Assembly: GCF_014695715.1 (NCBI RefSeq)
Contig: NZ_JACJOT010000009.1
Span: forward strand, 310,001 to 374,000
Direction of reading: 5' to 3'
Source of the DNA: Microcoleus sp. FACHB-68
GTDB taxonomy: Bacteria > Cyanobacteriota > Cyanobacteriia > Cyanobacteriales > Oscillatoriaceae
DNA: 64,000 nt
Part shown: positions 45,518-56,000 of the stretch, piece after piece
Layout of the letters: every line of letters begins with the position of its first letter
How positions within the stretch are numbered: position 1 is the stretch's first letter
Position numbers and translations under genes: made by a program
The notes under the pieces: model-generated
What the model was told of the DNA's origin: nothing
What the model saw: only the letters and a program-made list of their open reading frames with translations
Database searches by the model: none

Positions 45518-47284
45518 ATGATTGACTTCCGTAACACAAACACCGTCTGGGCTTCCATCTTAGTAGAGACACTTCACCGGCTCGGATTAACCACAGCCAT
45601 CATTTGCCCCGGTTCGCGCTCAACGCCTCTCGCAATTGCCTTCGCGCAACATCAACAAATCGAAGCCATTCCCGTTCTTGATGAACGATCAGCCGGCTTC
45701 TTTGCTTTAGGAATCGCTAAAAAATTAGGATTGCCAGTCGTGCTTGTTTGCACATCTGGGACTGCCGGCGCTAATTTTTACCCCGCTGTTATCGAAGCCA
45801 AAGAAAGCCGATTACCCTTATTAATTTTAACCGCAGATCGGCCTGCTCAATTGCGAGATTGTCATTCAGGACAGACAATTGATCAGGTAAAACTATACGG
45901 TCATTATCCGAACTGGCAAGCAGAGTTAGCCACTCCTTCCTTAGAATTAGGAATGCTGAATTACTTGCGACAAACAGTGATTCAGGCTTGGGAAAGAGCG
46001 ATTTTTCCGGCTGCCGGCGCGGTTCATCTAAATCTTCCCTTTCGCGATCCGCTTGCGCCAATTTTACAACCCGAAGCTGAAGCATTAAAATCTCAATTCC
46101 AGCCTGAAATCTTCTTTGCTAACTTTCCCTCATTACCAAGCATTCAAAATTATCCACTCAGCATTCAGCATTCAGCACTCAGCACTTTCAAACAGTGGCA
46201 GGAATGCGACAGAGGGATTATTATTGCCGGCACCGCACAACCCCAGCAGCCGAAAGAATATTGTGAGGCAATCGCGCAGCTTTCTAAGTTCTTAAAATGG
46301 CCGGTTCTTGCTGAGGGACTATCACCTTTGAGAAATTATGCTGCAATTAATCCTTATTTGATTTCAACTTATGATTTAATTTTGAGAAACCGGCAGCTAG
46401 CAGAACAATTGCAGCCGGCAATGGTGATTCAGATCGGTGAGTTACCCACCAGTAAAGAATTGCGGACTTGGTTAGAAACGATTCAACCCTGCCGGTGGGT
46501 GATAGATTCTAGTCACCACAACCTTGATCCGTTGCACGGTAGAACCATTCACCTACATACATCTGTAGAAAATGTTGCCGCTATTCTCCCTGTCACCCAT
46601 GAAAATGTTGAGTCTTTACAGGAAGGCGAATATCTTAAACTTTGGTGTGATACTGAAGTTAAAGTTAGAGCAACTGTTGATAAAGAGATAGGGGAAATAG
46701 AAGATTTAATCGAACCGAAAGCGGCTTGGTTACTGTCTCAAGTTTTGCCGCCGGCAACGCCTTTGTTCATTGCCAACAGTATGCCGGTGCGGGATATTGA
46801 ATTTCTCTGGAAACCTAATAATTCGGGAATTCAGCCTTATTTCAATCGCGGTGCTAATGGTATTGATGGCACATTGTCCACTGCGTTGGGTATGGCACAT
46901 CGCAATCAAAGCAGTGTGATGCTAACTGGTGATTTGGCTTTATTGCATGATACGAATGGTTTTTTGTTAAATAATCATTTTGTTGGGCATTTGACAATTA
47001 TTTTAATTAATAATAATGGAGGTGGCATTTTTGAAATGTTGCCGATTTCTAAGTTTGATCCTCCTTTTGAATCGTTTTTTGCAACTCCGCAAAATATTGA
47101 TTTTTCTCGAATTTGCTGTACCTATAATGTAGAGTACGAATTAATTGTGTCGTGGTTACAGTTACAGGAACGATTAAGGTTTTTACCCGAAAAAGGGGTT
47201 CGATTGTTAGAAGTTAGGACAAGTCGAAAGGCTGATGCGAAGTGGCGGCAGGATCATTTAGGTCAATTTTCAGCTTTTGTTTGA
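45518..47284 (+). CDS. menD: SEPHCHC synthase MenD
   Basis: This thiamine-diphosphate enzyme adds succinic semialdehyde (from 2-oxoglutarate) to isochorismate, step two of the menaquinone/phylloquinone pathway. It has 588 residues from ATG 45518 (MIDFRNTNTVWASILVETL). The upstream in-frame extension lies within dispersed repeats and is rejected. Landmarks are ICPGSRSTPLAIAF, VLDERSAGFFALGIAKK (ThDP activation), TSGTAGANFYPAV, LTADRPAQLRDC, FNRGANGIDGTLSTALG and the ThDP-Mg motif GDLALLHD...NNNGGGIF. A heptamer STRR tract lies inside the coding region (46155-46182), in an interdomain linker. Confidence 0.95.
   Translation: MIDFRNTNTVWASILVETLHRLGLTTAIICPGSRSTPLAIAFAQHQQIEAIPVLDERSAGFFALGIAKKLGLPVVLVCTSGTAGANFYPAVIEAKESRLPLLILTADRPAQLRDCHSGQTIDQVKLYGHYPNWQAELATPSLELGMLNYLRQTVIQAWERAIFPAAGAVHLNLPFRDPLAPILQPEAEALKSQFQPEIFFANFPSLPSIQNYPLSIQHSALSTFKQWQECDRGIIIAGTAQPQQPKEYCEAIAQLSKFLKWPVLAEGLSPLRNYAAINPYLISTYDLILRNRQLAEQLQPAMVIQIGELPTSKELRTWLETIQPCRWVIDSSHHNLDPLHGRTIHLHTSVENVAAILPVTHENVESLQEGEYLKLWCDTEVKVRATVDKEIGEIEDLIEPKAAWLLSQVLPPATPLFIANSMPVRDIEFLWKPNNSGIQPYFNRGANGIDGTLSTALGMAHRNQSSVMLTGDLALLHDTNGFLLNNHFVGHLTIILINNNGGGIFEMLPISKFDPPFESFFATPQNIDFSRICCTYNVEYELIVSWLQLQERLRFLPEKGVRLLEVRTSRKADAKWRQDHLGQFSAFV
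46155..46182 (+). repeat. Heptamer STRR inside menD
   Basis: Four tandem CAYTCAG units (CACTCAG, CATTCAG, CATTCAG, CACTCAG) inside the menD reading frame encode LSIQHSALST in the linker between the N-terminal and central domains. The same heptamer family is intergenic at 29271-29332. The frame remains open on both sides. Confidence 0.7.
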
Positions 47285-47734
47285 GGCGGTAGGTTTTGGG
47301 GATTTTTTTTAACCGCAGATGAACGCAGATGAACGCAGATGAATACAGATGGGTTAAGGGTTGGTGTCACAGATCCTTTGAATGCAGATGGGTTAAGGGT
47401 TGGTGTGATAGGAGATTTTTATTTTGTTTTAACCTGCAAGGATTGTTTTTAATTTAAAGCATCTACATTCTATTTTAAATAGGTTTTATAGAAGGTAGTT
47501 TTTAATTGAAACCTTGAATTTAAAATGCAAAGTGGTTTCAGGCTTGCTCCAATTATGATAATTACGTTAAATTTGATTAAGATTTAAGGGAGATGTTGCT
47601 TTCCTTCGTTTATGCCTAACCCCGCATAACTCAGGATACGCGGGCCATTAGGCAAAAATTTGCTTAATTATCGACCGCAGCACCCAATCTTCGGGAAATA
47701 CCTGTTTTGAACTCATATCTAGAGGCCACCATCT
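47285..47734. repeat. Repeat-rich spacer before ftsH
   Basis: AACCGCAGATGAACGCAGAT-type units run at about 47310-47350. Then CAGATGGGTTAAGGGTTGGTGT occurs twice (47346-47367 and 47385-47406). The rest is AT-rich with no gene and must contain the ftsH promoter. Confidence 0.6.
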
Positions 47735-49621
47735 ATGAAATCTTCTTGGAGAATCATCTTATTGTGGGCGTTGCCGGCTTTAGTGATTGGTTTCTTCCTG
47801 TGGCAAGGGGTTTTTGCCTCTACGGCCATCGATACGGGTAGAAACGCGGCTAACACCCGTATGACTTACGGACGCTTTTTAGAATACTTGGATGCAGATC
47901 GTGTAACTAAAGTGGATCTGTACGATGGTGGCCGCACGGCGATCGTCGATGCGATCGATCCGGATTTGGACAACCGAACTCAACATTTGCGGGTCGATCT
48001 ACCGGCTAATGCGCCACAATTAATCGCCCGACTCAGAGAAAGCGATATCGACTTTGACACCCACCCGATTCGCAACGATGGCGCAGTTTGGGGACTTTTG
48101 GGTAATTTAGTCTTTCCCATTCTGTTAATGGCCGGCCTATTTTTCCTCTTCCGCCGCTCAAATAATGTCCCCGGTGGGCCAGGACAGGCGATGAATTTTG
48201 GCAAATCACGGGCGCGGTTCCAGATGGAAGCGAAAACCGGCGTGATGTTCGATGATGTGGCCGGCATTGAAGAAGCCAAAGAAGAACTCCAAGAAGTTGT
48301 GACCTTTTTGAAGAAGCCAGAACGCTTCACAGCCGTTGGCGCAAAGATTCCTAAAGGTGTGCTGTTAATTGGGCCTCCCGGAACCGGCAAAACCATGCTA
48401 GCCAAGGCAATTGCTGGGGAAGCCGGTGTGCCGTTCTTCAGCATCTCCGGTTCAGAATTTGTGGAAATGTTCGTTGGCGTGGGTGCTTCCCGCGTCCGCG
48501 ACTTGTTTAAAAAAGCGAAAGAAAACGCCCCTTGTATCATCTTTATTGATGAAATTGACGCAGTAGGCCGGCAACGGGGTGCAGGAATTGGGGGTGGCAA
48601 CGATGAACGCGAACAAACCCTCAACCAGTTGCTCACAGAAATGGACGGGTTTGAAGGCAACACCGGCATTATTATTATTGCCGCAACGAACCGTCCTGAC
48701 GTGCTCGATTCTGCCTTACTACGTCCAGGCCGGTTTGACCGGCAGGTATCGGTAGACACCCCGGATATTAAAGGCCGGTTGGAAATTCTCAACGTTCACG
48801 CCCGCAACAAGAAACTCGCAACCGAAGTTTCCCTCGATGCGATCGCTCGTCGGACTCCTGGTTTCACCGGCGCTGACTTGGCAAACTTGCTTAACGAAGC
48901 TGCTATCTTGACCGCACGCCGGCGCAAAGAAGCGATTACCATGTTGGAAATTGATGATGCCGTAGACCGGGTGGTTGCCGGTATGGAAGGCACTCCCTTG
49001 GTAGACAGCAAGAGCAAACGGTTGATTGCTTATCATGAAATCGGTCATGCGATCATCGGCACAGTGCTTAAAGATCATGATCCGGTTCAAAAAGTTACTT
49101 TGGTTCCTCGCGGTCAAGCCCGTGGTTTAACCTGGTTTATGCCCGGAGAAGACCAAAGTTTAGTATCTCGTTCTCAGCTAAAAGCCCGGATCACCGGCGC
49201 TTTGGGCGGACGTGCTGCGGAAGAAGTGATTTTTGGCGATTCTGAAATAACGACAGGTGCCGGTAACGACTTGCAACAAGTGACCGGCATGGCGCGTCAA
49301 ATGGTGACTCGCTTCGGGATGTCGGAACTAGGACCCTTGGCTTTAGAAAGTCAACAAAGCGAAGTTTTCTTAGGCCGCGACTTTACAGCCCGTTCAGAAT
49401 ATTCTGAAGAAATTGCCTCCCGCATTGATGTTCAAGTCCGCTCGATTGTAGATAAATGCTACCAAGATGCGAAGCGGATTATGCGGGAAAACCGAGTTGT
49501 CATTGACCGGCTTGTAGAGTTGTTAGTTGAAAAAGAAACCATTGAAGGCGAAGAATTCCGGCAAATTGTTGCTGAGTACACAGAGGTTCCTGAAAAAGAA
49601 CAGTATGTGCCGCAACTCTAG
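47735..49621 (+). CDS. ftsH: ATP-dependent zinc metalloprotease FtsH (FtsH2 type)
   Basis: This membrane-anchored AAA+ protease degrades damaged membrane proteins; FtsH2 (Slr0228 in Synechocystis) works in photosystem II repair. It has 628 residues with two helices near the N-terminus (about 7-26 and 120-140) flanking a lumenal/periplasmic loop, followed by [20 protein letters not shown]. The ATPase has Walker A GPPGTGKT (about 214-221), Walker B IIFIDEID with Asp272-Glu273 and the second region of homology [19 protein letters not shown]. The zinc site is HEIGH (His434, Glu435, His438). The ending [15 protein letters not shown] matches cyanobacterial FtsH2. It is monocistronic, with a clear terminator. 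Confidence 0.96.
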   Translation: MKSSWRIILLWALPALVIGFFLWQGVFASTAIDTGRNAANTRMTYGRFLEYLDADRVTKVDLYDGGRTAIVDAIDPDLDNRTQHLRVDLPANAPQLIARLRESDIDFDTHPIRNDGAVWGLLGNLVFPILLMAGLFFLFRRSNNVPGGPGQAMNFGKSRARFQMEAKTGVMFDDVAGIEEAKEELQEVVTFLKKPERFTAVGAKIPKGVLLIGPPGTGKTMLAKAIAGEAGVPFFSISGSEFVEMFVGVGASRVRDLFKKAKENAPCIIFIDEIDAVGRQRGAGIGGGNDEREQTLNQLLTEMDGFEGNTGIIIIAATNRPDVLDSALLRPGRFDRQVSVDTPDIKGRLEILNVHARNKKLATEVSLDAIARRTPGFTGADLANLLNEAAILTARRRKEAITMLEIDDAVDRVVAGMEGTPLVDSKSKRLIAYHEIGHAIIGTVLKDHDPVQKVTLVPRGQARGLTWFMPGEDQSLVSRSQLKARITGALGGRAAEEVIFGDSEITTGAGNDLQQVTGMARQMVTRFGMSELGPLALESQQSEVFLGRDFTARSEYSEEIASRIDVQVRSIVDKCYQDAKRIMRENRVVIDRLVELLVEKETIEGEEFRQIVAEYTEVPEKEQYVPQL

Positions 49622-49650
49622 AGTGCTGAGAGTTCTCTAAAACTCTGTGA

Positions 49651-49683
49651 TGGGGGTGGTGCCGGTGCATCATCCCCATTTTT
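49651..49683 (+). terminator. Terminator of ftsH
   Basis: 12-bp stem TGGGGGTGGTGC (49651-49662) / GCATCATCCCCA (49667-49678) with two G-U pairs, CGGT tetraloop and a T5 tract (49679-49683). It starts 30 bp after the ftsH stop. Confidence 0.85.
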
Positions 49684-49740
49684 ATATAAAGCCGGTTGCT
49701 AAACTCCCTAATTGCTAATAAACCTCTCAAAAAAACCAAA

Positions 49741-49885
49741 AATCAAGCGCATCAAAGCCGTAACCCTATCTGCGTTAATCTGCGTCCATCTGCGGTTAAA
49801 AAAATCAAGCGCATCAAAGCCGTAACCCTATCTGCGTTAATCTGCGTCCATCTGCGGTTAAAAAAAACAAAAATCAAGCGCATTA
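49741..49885. repeat. Two tandem CGCAGATG-family units
   Basis: Two nearly identical units of about 62 bp. Each reads AATCAAGCGCATCAAAGCCG, then a TAACCC stretch, then ATCTGCGTTAATCTGCG and CCATCTGCGGTTAAAA. A partial third copy of the start (AATCAAGCGCATTAAA) follows. They lie between ftsH and the peptidase gene. Confidence 0.7.
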
Positions 49886-49950
49886 AACCCTTAATCCAGT
49901 TAAAACCCCCTATAAAACCTAAAATATAAAATGGCACGAGGTGGCGCAGG

Positions 49951-51027
49951 ATGAGAAAACGAATTTGGTTAGGACTATTGATGATTTTGGCCGTTGCAAC
50001 CGTCACCGGCTGGAATTGGTATTCTCAGCAGATGCAATCAGCGCCGCCGGCAGAGGTGACAGCAGCCGGGGAAAGCCGATCATGGGGGCAGAATGGTAAT
50101 GACACAATCGCAAATATCACCAGCAAAGCCGCTGCAGAGTCACCAGTTAACGCGCCGGCTGTCCCTGAAGAACAGTTGCTCTCACATATTAAAGCGTTAG
50201 ATTTTGAACGTTATACACAGTATGACCGGCAGCGCGTTAGAGACTATATTTCCCAATCTCTCACAGCATGGGGATGGACGCCCCAGTTACAAGAATTTGA
50301 CGCAGGGATAAATTTGTGGGCGCAACGTGCGGGAACGGATAAAGATGCCGGTGCAATTTTGGTGGCAGCGCATTACGACACGGTTCCCGGTTCTCCCGGC
50401 GCAGATGATAATGCAACGGGTGTGGCGACGGTGTTAGAAGTTGCCCGGTTGTTGGGTGCTCGCAAAACCCCACGCGCCTTATGGGTAGCATTTTTTGATG
50501 AGGAAGAGTTGGGGTTGCGGGGAAGTCTTGCTTTTAATGCCGGCAACTTGCCCTTAATAGACTTACGCGGCGTGATTGTGATGGATATGATTGGTTTTGC
50601 CTGTCATACATCTGGATGCCAGCAGTACCCCAAGGGGCTGCCGATCGCACCACCGGGCGATAAGGGAGATTTTCTGGCGGTGGTAGGCGATACGGAACAC
50701 TTGCCGCTACTCAAAACTTTTGAGAAAAGTGCAAATCCTCATGTGCCCCCAGTTGTAACGCTGCCGGTGCCGCTTAAAGGGATGATGATACCAGACGTGC
50801 TGCGGAGTGATCATGCGCCTTTTTGGTATAGCGGTATTGGTGCAGTATTGGTGACGGATACGGCAAATTTGCGAACCCCTCACTATCACCAAGCCAGTGA
50901 TCAGTTGGCTACGTTGGATCGGGATTTCTTCACCGGCAGTGCTCAGCTAGTGGTGAATGCAACAACTGGACTGTTAGAAAGTACAGAAAGTTTGGCAAGT
51001 GCGCCGGCTGCCGGTTCTTCAAATTAG
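49951..51027 (+). CDS. M28-family zinc aminopeptidase, exported
   Basis: This 358-residue protein has an N-terminal signal or anchor helix (5-23, WLGLLMILAVATVTGW) and a low-complexity linker to about 70, then an M28 peptidase domain. The co-catalytic zinc ligands are visible: His141 (AAHYDTVPGSPG), Asp152 (GADDNATG), Glu184-Glu185 (FFDEEELGLRGS), Asp212 (VMDMIGF) and His288 (RSDHAPFWYSG). It should remove N-terminal residues from peptides in the periplasm. It is intact. It is convergent with the minus-strand genes of the caspase locus (51079 onward), from which it is separated by 51 bp. Confidence 0.9.
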   Translation: MRKRIWLGLLMILAVATVTGWNWYSQQMQSAPPAEVTAAGESRSWGQNGNDTIANITSKAAAESPVNAPAVPEEQLLSHIKALDFERYTQYDRQRVRDYISQSLTAWGWTPQLQEFDAGINLWAQRAGTDKDAGAILVAAHYDTVPGSPGADDNATGVATVLEVARLLGARKTPRALWVAFFDEEELGLRGSLAFNAGNLPLIDLRGVIVMDMIGFACHTSGCQQYPKGLPIAPPGDKGDFLAVVGDTEHLPLLKTFEKSANPHVPPVVTLPVPLKGMMIPDVLRSDHAPFWYSGIGAVLVTDTANLRTPHYHQASDQLATLDRDFFTGSAQLVVNATTGLLESTESLASAPAAGSSN

Positions 51028-51078
51028 CTAGGGTGTGGGATACACGCAGCCTAGGCTGGATTAGGATTTCTTTTTAGC

Positions 51079-52539
51079 TTAGCGCCGGCGATTTAACCTC
51101 TGCCAACATGGAATAATTATGAACATAAATAAAAGGACAAAGAAGAGCCATACTGTCAAGCTGTAGATTACGGAGATACGCAGTGGTAGCCATTTGTCAG
51201 TAATACCGGGTTTGGAGAGAAAATCACTGCCTGGTAGTTCACGAGCCATTTCAATACTTTTTTGGCTTGGAGGGGTTGTAAATTGACTGGAAATACCGGC
51301 AACCATTGAGCCGGCAGCAAAGGCAACCCCATAAATTCCGACGACCTCTTGAAAGCTGCGATCACGGGTTGATCGCTCAACTTCAACTTCAGTGCGAATC
51401 AAGTTAACTGCCGTTTCTAGAAGTTTTAATCCTGCTGTGAGATTTTCAGAATCTTTTTGCACTTGTCCGAGGTATTTCTCTTGAGCAGAACGGCAAAATT
51501 TTTCCAACAATTTTAAGTCCGCCGGCATCTTTTCTGTTTCTAGCTTTTCCTGCATCTTCACAAGCCGGCTTCCATAGTTCTGCAAGTTAACTTCAATCGT
51601 GCTTGCTTGATAATTCAGGTAAGTTAAGTTAATTCCATATCTCGAAAAAAGATCCTGTGCTTCTTCTAAGTTTTTCTGAATTTTCTCTAGAGAATATTTA
51701 TAAAAATGACTCTTACTATGAAATTGCTGGACGTATTTCTGGATTTCGATAAAATCATTTTTAAGGGTGTGTTTTAGCAACCGGCTTTGATTGTAAGCGT
51801 ACATAATTTTATGCCGATAGCAGAACAAGTGCATCCAATCTTCAATAAAATCAGCCGATTTATCTAAAGATGCTCTATCAGGATAGAGAATAATAATCAC
51901 ATGATGATTGTCTTTTATGCAGCTTTCTGACAAAATATTTGTAGAAGCGCCTTCTGAAATATTCAAACGATAACGCCACAGTTCAAAAATAGCTCCTCCA
52001 AGAAAATCACCCGTTCCTTGTAGGTTGCTTTTCCAATCAGCACCGGGTATTAAGGCTTGATAACATTTTTGGGCAACATCTTCAATAGGTTGAGCCGGGT
52101 AAAACTTTTCATCTGCCGGCAATTCACTGAAAATCATCCAAGTTTGACCGAGCGTTGCAACTTCTTTCTTTAGCTGCTCATCAATGGTGTCTTTAAGAAT
52201 TTCTAGGCATTCAACTGGATAGCGGAACGTTTCATATTTTAGCGAACAGTCGAGTAATAGCCCGTAAGTGTCACTGAGACGCACGGGATAGTAATATCCC
52301 TCAAAGTCCGGGAGTGGGGTATCCTGAAGAATATCTTCAGTTTTATTTTCTCCTAAAAGTTCGACATATTCAGCTTCAAATTGGCTGTCATTCTCAAGAA
52401 TTGAATAAGTAATGGTTGTCGGCAGTTTTTTAGCGAAATGTTTTTTATTCGCTGCAATTTCCTTACCCGGATCTTGTCCCAACCCATCTCGCAAGTCATA
52501 AGTGTATAAATCGAGCGTTGGATAAATGAGATAGGTCAT
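51079..52539 (-). CDS. Conflict-locus protein with two C-terminal membrane helices (CATRA-like?)
   Basis: This 486-residue protein belongs to no family I can name with certainty. It begins MTYLIYPTLDLYTYDLRDGLGQ and has a globular alpha/beta-looking part to about 250. A long helical/coiled-coil stretch follows (about 265-395, YSLEKIQKNLEEAQDLF). Two hydrophobic segments lie at about 397-417 (VVGIYGVAFAAGSMVAGIS) and 456-479 (VIYSLTVWLFFVLLFMFIIIP), with a basic end RLNRRR. From memory, the layout and caspase neighbour resemble CATRA proteins (caspase- and TPR-associated) of predicted bacterial conflict systems; this was not checked. It would be a plausible membrane effector. It is downstream of, and 20 bp from, the small gene at 52560. 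Confidence 0.6.
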   Translation of the reverse strand: MTYLIYPTLDLYTYDLRDGLGQDPGKEIAANKKHFAKKLPTTITYSILENDSQFEAEYVELLGENKTEDILQDTPLPDFEGYYYPVRLSDTYGLLLDCSLKYETFRYPVECLEILKDTIDEQLKKEVATLGQTWMIFSELPADEKFYPAQPIEDVAQKCYQALIPGADWKSNLQGTGDFLGGAIFELWRYRLNISEGASTNILSESCIKDNHHVIIILYPDRASLDKSADFIEDWMHLFCYRHKIMYAYNQSRLLKHTLKNDFIEIQKYVQQFHSKSHFYKYSLEKIQKNLEEAQDLFSRYGINLTYLNYQASTIEVNLQNYGSRLVKMQEKLETEKMPADLKLLEKFCRSAQEKYLGQVQKDSENLTAGLKLLETAVNLIRTEVEVERSTRDRSFQEVVGIYGVAFAAGSMVAGISSQFTTPPSQKSIEMARELPGSDFLSKPGITDKWLPLRISVIYSLTVWLFFVLLFMFIIIPCWQRLNRRR

Positions 52540-52559
52540 AAGGGAGTTGAAATATTATA

Positions 52560-53012
52560 TTAATGTAATTTCTCTAGGAACTGGCTAATTCGTTCTAAAA
52601 AGCTTAATTTATTAGCCGATTCCGGGTTTTTCAAAATATAAGGAACGAGATCGTTGAGCCGTTCATTATTTTGAGAGTTACCTCTTCCTGTGGGCTTTGG
52701 GCCTCGCTGTTCGCGCTTTTCATCGGCAGGTAATTCTTGTTTCAGTTCTTCTTTGGTTGGCAGAAGTTCGGGTGGGATGTCTCCCAAGGCATCGAGCTGA
52801 TTTTTGGCTGTTTGATACAGGTATTTTAAGCTTGCGTTCGCCTCAATTGCCGGCATCAATTCTTGCACAATCGACTCCCATCGTTTCGGGTGCCTAGCCC
52901 ATTTTTGACCGGCTTTCTTCAAGGCTTCTTCTTCTTCGGGACTGAGGGGAAGTTCTAAGTTTTGTAACGCTAGCATCAGGGCTAGCTGGGTGTTAAGAGC
53001 CGGTGTCACCAT
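52560..53012 (-). CDS. Small charged helical protein of the caspase locus
   Basis: This 150-residue protein starts at ATG 53012 (MVTPALNTQLALML); a TTG at 53051 would leave only 19 bp to the divergent caspase gene. It is helical, with a first region TQLALMLALQNLELPLSPEEEEALKKAGQ..W (about 8-50) and a Trp-rich turn WARHPKRWE. A disordered Lys/Glu/Pro/Gly stretch spans about 85-115, with a last helix to the end. No enzyme motif is visible. It forms a two-gene operon with 51079-52539 and is divergent from the caspase-STAND-WD40 gene. Position and character would suit an adaptor or CATRA-associated small protein. This is inference. Confidence 0.6.
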   Translation of the reverse strand: MVTPALNTQLALMLALQNLELPLSPEEEEALKKAGQKWARHPKRWESIVQELMPAIEANASLKYLYQTAKNQLDALGDIPPELLPTKEELKQELPADEKREQRGPKPTGRGNSQNNERLNDLVPYILKNPESANKLSFLERISQFLEKLH

Positions 53013-53070
53013 AAAACCAGTTGCGTGATTTATACTACGTTTATACTTCAATTCTAGCAGTTGCCAAGTT

Positions 53071-56000
53071 ATGAGCCGACACGCTTTGGTGGTGGGAATT
53101 AATCAATATACCTATTTAGGAAACCTCGAAAAACCGGAAAACGATGCGGAAGCAATCGCTCAAAAGCTAACCCTGTATGGTCATTTTGACACCATTATAC
53201 GACTGCCAGAAAAGAATGGGAAGATCGATCCAGACAGGGAAGTGAAGGCAAATGAACTGAGAGACGCGATCCAAAATTTGTTCAAACCGGCATCGGGAAC
53301 CCCACCAGAGACAGCATTGCTATTTTTCGCCGGCCACGGTTTGCTAAACCCCAGCTACAGCCATCCATATGGCTTTTTAGCAGCGAGTGATAGTGACGGT
53401 GATTCAGCCTGGGGTGTCGAGCTTGCATGGTTGCAGGACATATTACAAGACCCTCTTGCTGCGCGGCAGCAGATTGTCTGGCTAGATTGCTGCCATAGTG
53501 GGTGCTTGACTGATCAGAAAACGGTTCTAAAACTCAATGAAAAAGCTCTGAAAAAAGCCGATCCGGGTAATTTGGATAAAGGGCGTTCTCGGTGCTTCCT
53601 TGCAGCTTGCCTGTCTGACCAAAATGCCTTTGGAGAAGTGAGGGGCAATCACGGTGTTTTCACCGGCACATTACTCCGCGAACTAGATCGGCTGCGAGAA
53701 ACTGAAGGACAGGTAACAAATTATACCCTCACCGCTGCGATTCAAAGCTTGAAAGGGCAATCGCAGCAGCCTCTTTCCTTGAATGAGGATGAGATTTTGA
53801 TCATTCCTCCGACGATCCAGCGTCCTTCTGGTCAGAGAGTTTTAGCCGTATGTCCTTACAAAGGGTTGGAATATTTTACGCAGAAAGATGCCAAATATTT
53901 TTATGGACGGGAAAATCTGACGACTCAATTACTTGAAGCTGTTTATACCAGTAGTTTTCTTTCAATTTCAGGAGTCTCTGGCAGTGGTAAATCCTCCGTT
54001 GTTAGAGCCGGCCTACTGCATCGGCTCAAAACTGGGGAGTCAGGCTATCCGAATACTGATAAATGGCACATTTATGAGCCGTTTACACCGGGTAAAAATC
54101 CGATTCAAAATTTAGAAACCCTAGTCGGAACAAAAGCTGAACAATTAAAGAATTTAATTTTGGCAAGTCCAGCGCCGCGAGTGCTGCTGGTGGTCGATCA
54201 ATTTGAGGAATTGTTGACTCAATGTGAAGATGTTGCTCAACAGCAGCAGTTTATCAATTGTCTGCTCGATGCAGTCGAACAAACCGGCAATAAACTTCGG
54301 TTGGTTTTGGTTATGCGCTATGACTTTTCAGGGAAGTGGGCTGAGGTTTCTTCGCGCTTCGCCGCCAAAAATGCTGAGAATCAAATCTTTGTCAAGGAAA
54401 TGACGACTCAGGAATTAGCAGAGGCGATTCAGAAGCCGGCAGATCGAGTGAATTTGGGAATCGAATCTGGCTTAGTCACCCAAATCATCAAGGATGTGCA
54501 GAACTTGCAGGGAAATTTACCCCTGTTGGAGTATGCCCTCACAGAATTGTGGCAACACTGGAAACAGCAGGAGACTTTAAATTTATTGCGGCGCACAACC
54601 TATGACAGCCTAGGAGGTGTAGCGGGGGCGCTGGAAAAACGAGCCAATCATTTTTTTGAAACCCAGCTTTCTGAACCCGAACGGGAAGTTGCCAAGCGGA
54701 TGTTTTTGCAGCTAACGCATATCGCTGCTGAGAGTGCTTTCGACACCCGCCGGCAAGTACCTAAAACAGAATTAATTGCCTTGGACTCGCTAGCAGAGCC
54801 GGTACTGGAAAAGTTGGAAAAGGAAAAGTTAGTGATTCCCCTGGAAAATGGGGGAGTGCAGTTTATTCACGAGACGCTAATTCGCAATTGGTCGGTGTTG
54901 CGCGATTGGGTGGAGAAAAACCGAGAAGCATCGATTAAAATTCGACCGATTGAGGAAGCAGCGAAAGAGTGGGAAGCGAGAGGGAAGCCGGCAGATTTGT
55001 TGCTGCGGGGTGTAAAGTTGGCGGAGGCGGAAAGTTTTCTGCAAACATACGCGGATACCGTGCCTTTGTTGAATCTGGCTTCAGCGTTTATCCAAGCAAG
55101 TCAAGCAGAACGCGATCGCCTTGCCAAAGAAGCAGAAGAAAGCCGGCGGCGAGAATTGAGAAGGGCGAGGAGAACGACGGCAGGGGCGATGGCGGCTTTA
55201 TTCGTGGTGAGTGGCGTTGCGTTTTTTGCCAATATTCAACGGCAGGAAGCGGTCAAGCAAGCCACGATTGCCACCCTGCGGGAAAAAGCTGCCCGTTCGG
55301 ATAAACTGCGGTCTGTGCAGCCGGTGGAATCGCTGGTGCTGGCAATTCAGGCAACGGGTGATAGTCAAGCGAAATTGCAGCACGTACTCTCACCCGTTCA
55401 GTCGAGTTTGCTGGCAGGGATTCAAATCCCCGCCGAACAAAATCGCTTCCAAGGGCATCAGATTGCGGTCACTTCAGTCGCCTTTAGCCCGGATGGAGAA
55501 TCCATCGTCTCCGGCAGTCAAGACGAAACAGTGCGATTGTGGAACCGCAAAGGTGAAGCGATTGGCACTCCCTTTGTCGGGCATCAGAGTAGGGTCGCTT
55601 CAGTCGCCTTTAGCCCGGATGGAGAATTTATCGTCTCTGGCAGTGACGACGAAACAGTGCGATTGTGGAACCGCAAAGGCCAAGCGATTGGTACTTCCTT
55701 TGTCGGGCATCGGGGTGGGGTCACTTCAGTCGCCTTTAGCCCAGATGGAGAATACATCGTCTCCGGCAGTCAAGACAAAACAGTGCGATTGTGGAACCGC
55801 AAAGGCCAAGCGATTGGCACCCCCTTTATTGGGCATCAGGATTCGGTCACTTCAGTCGCCTTTAGCCCGGATGGAGAATTTATCGTCTCTGGCAGTTCTG
55901 ACAACACAGTGCGATTGTGGAACCGCAAAGGCCAAGCAATTGGCACCCCCTTTGTCGGGCATCAATTTGAGGTCTTTTCCGTCGCCTTTAGCCCGGATGG

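Noticed and set aside
47980-49117. Minus-strand frames inside ftsH
   Set aside because: FtsH is intact and highly conserved; the antisense frames have no domains.
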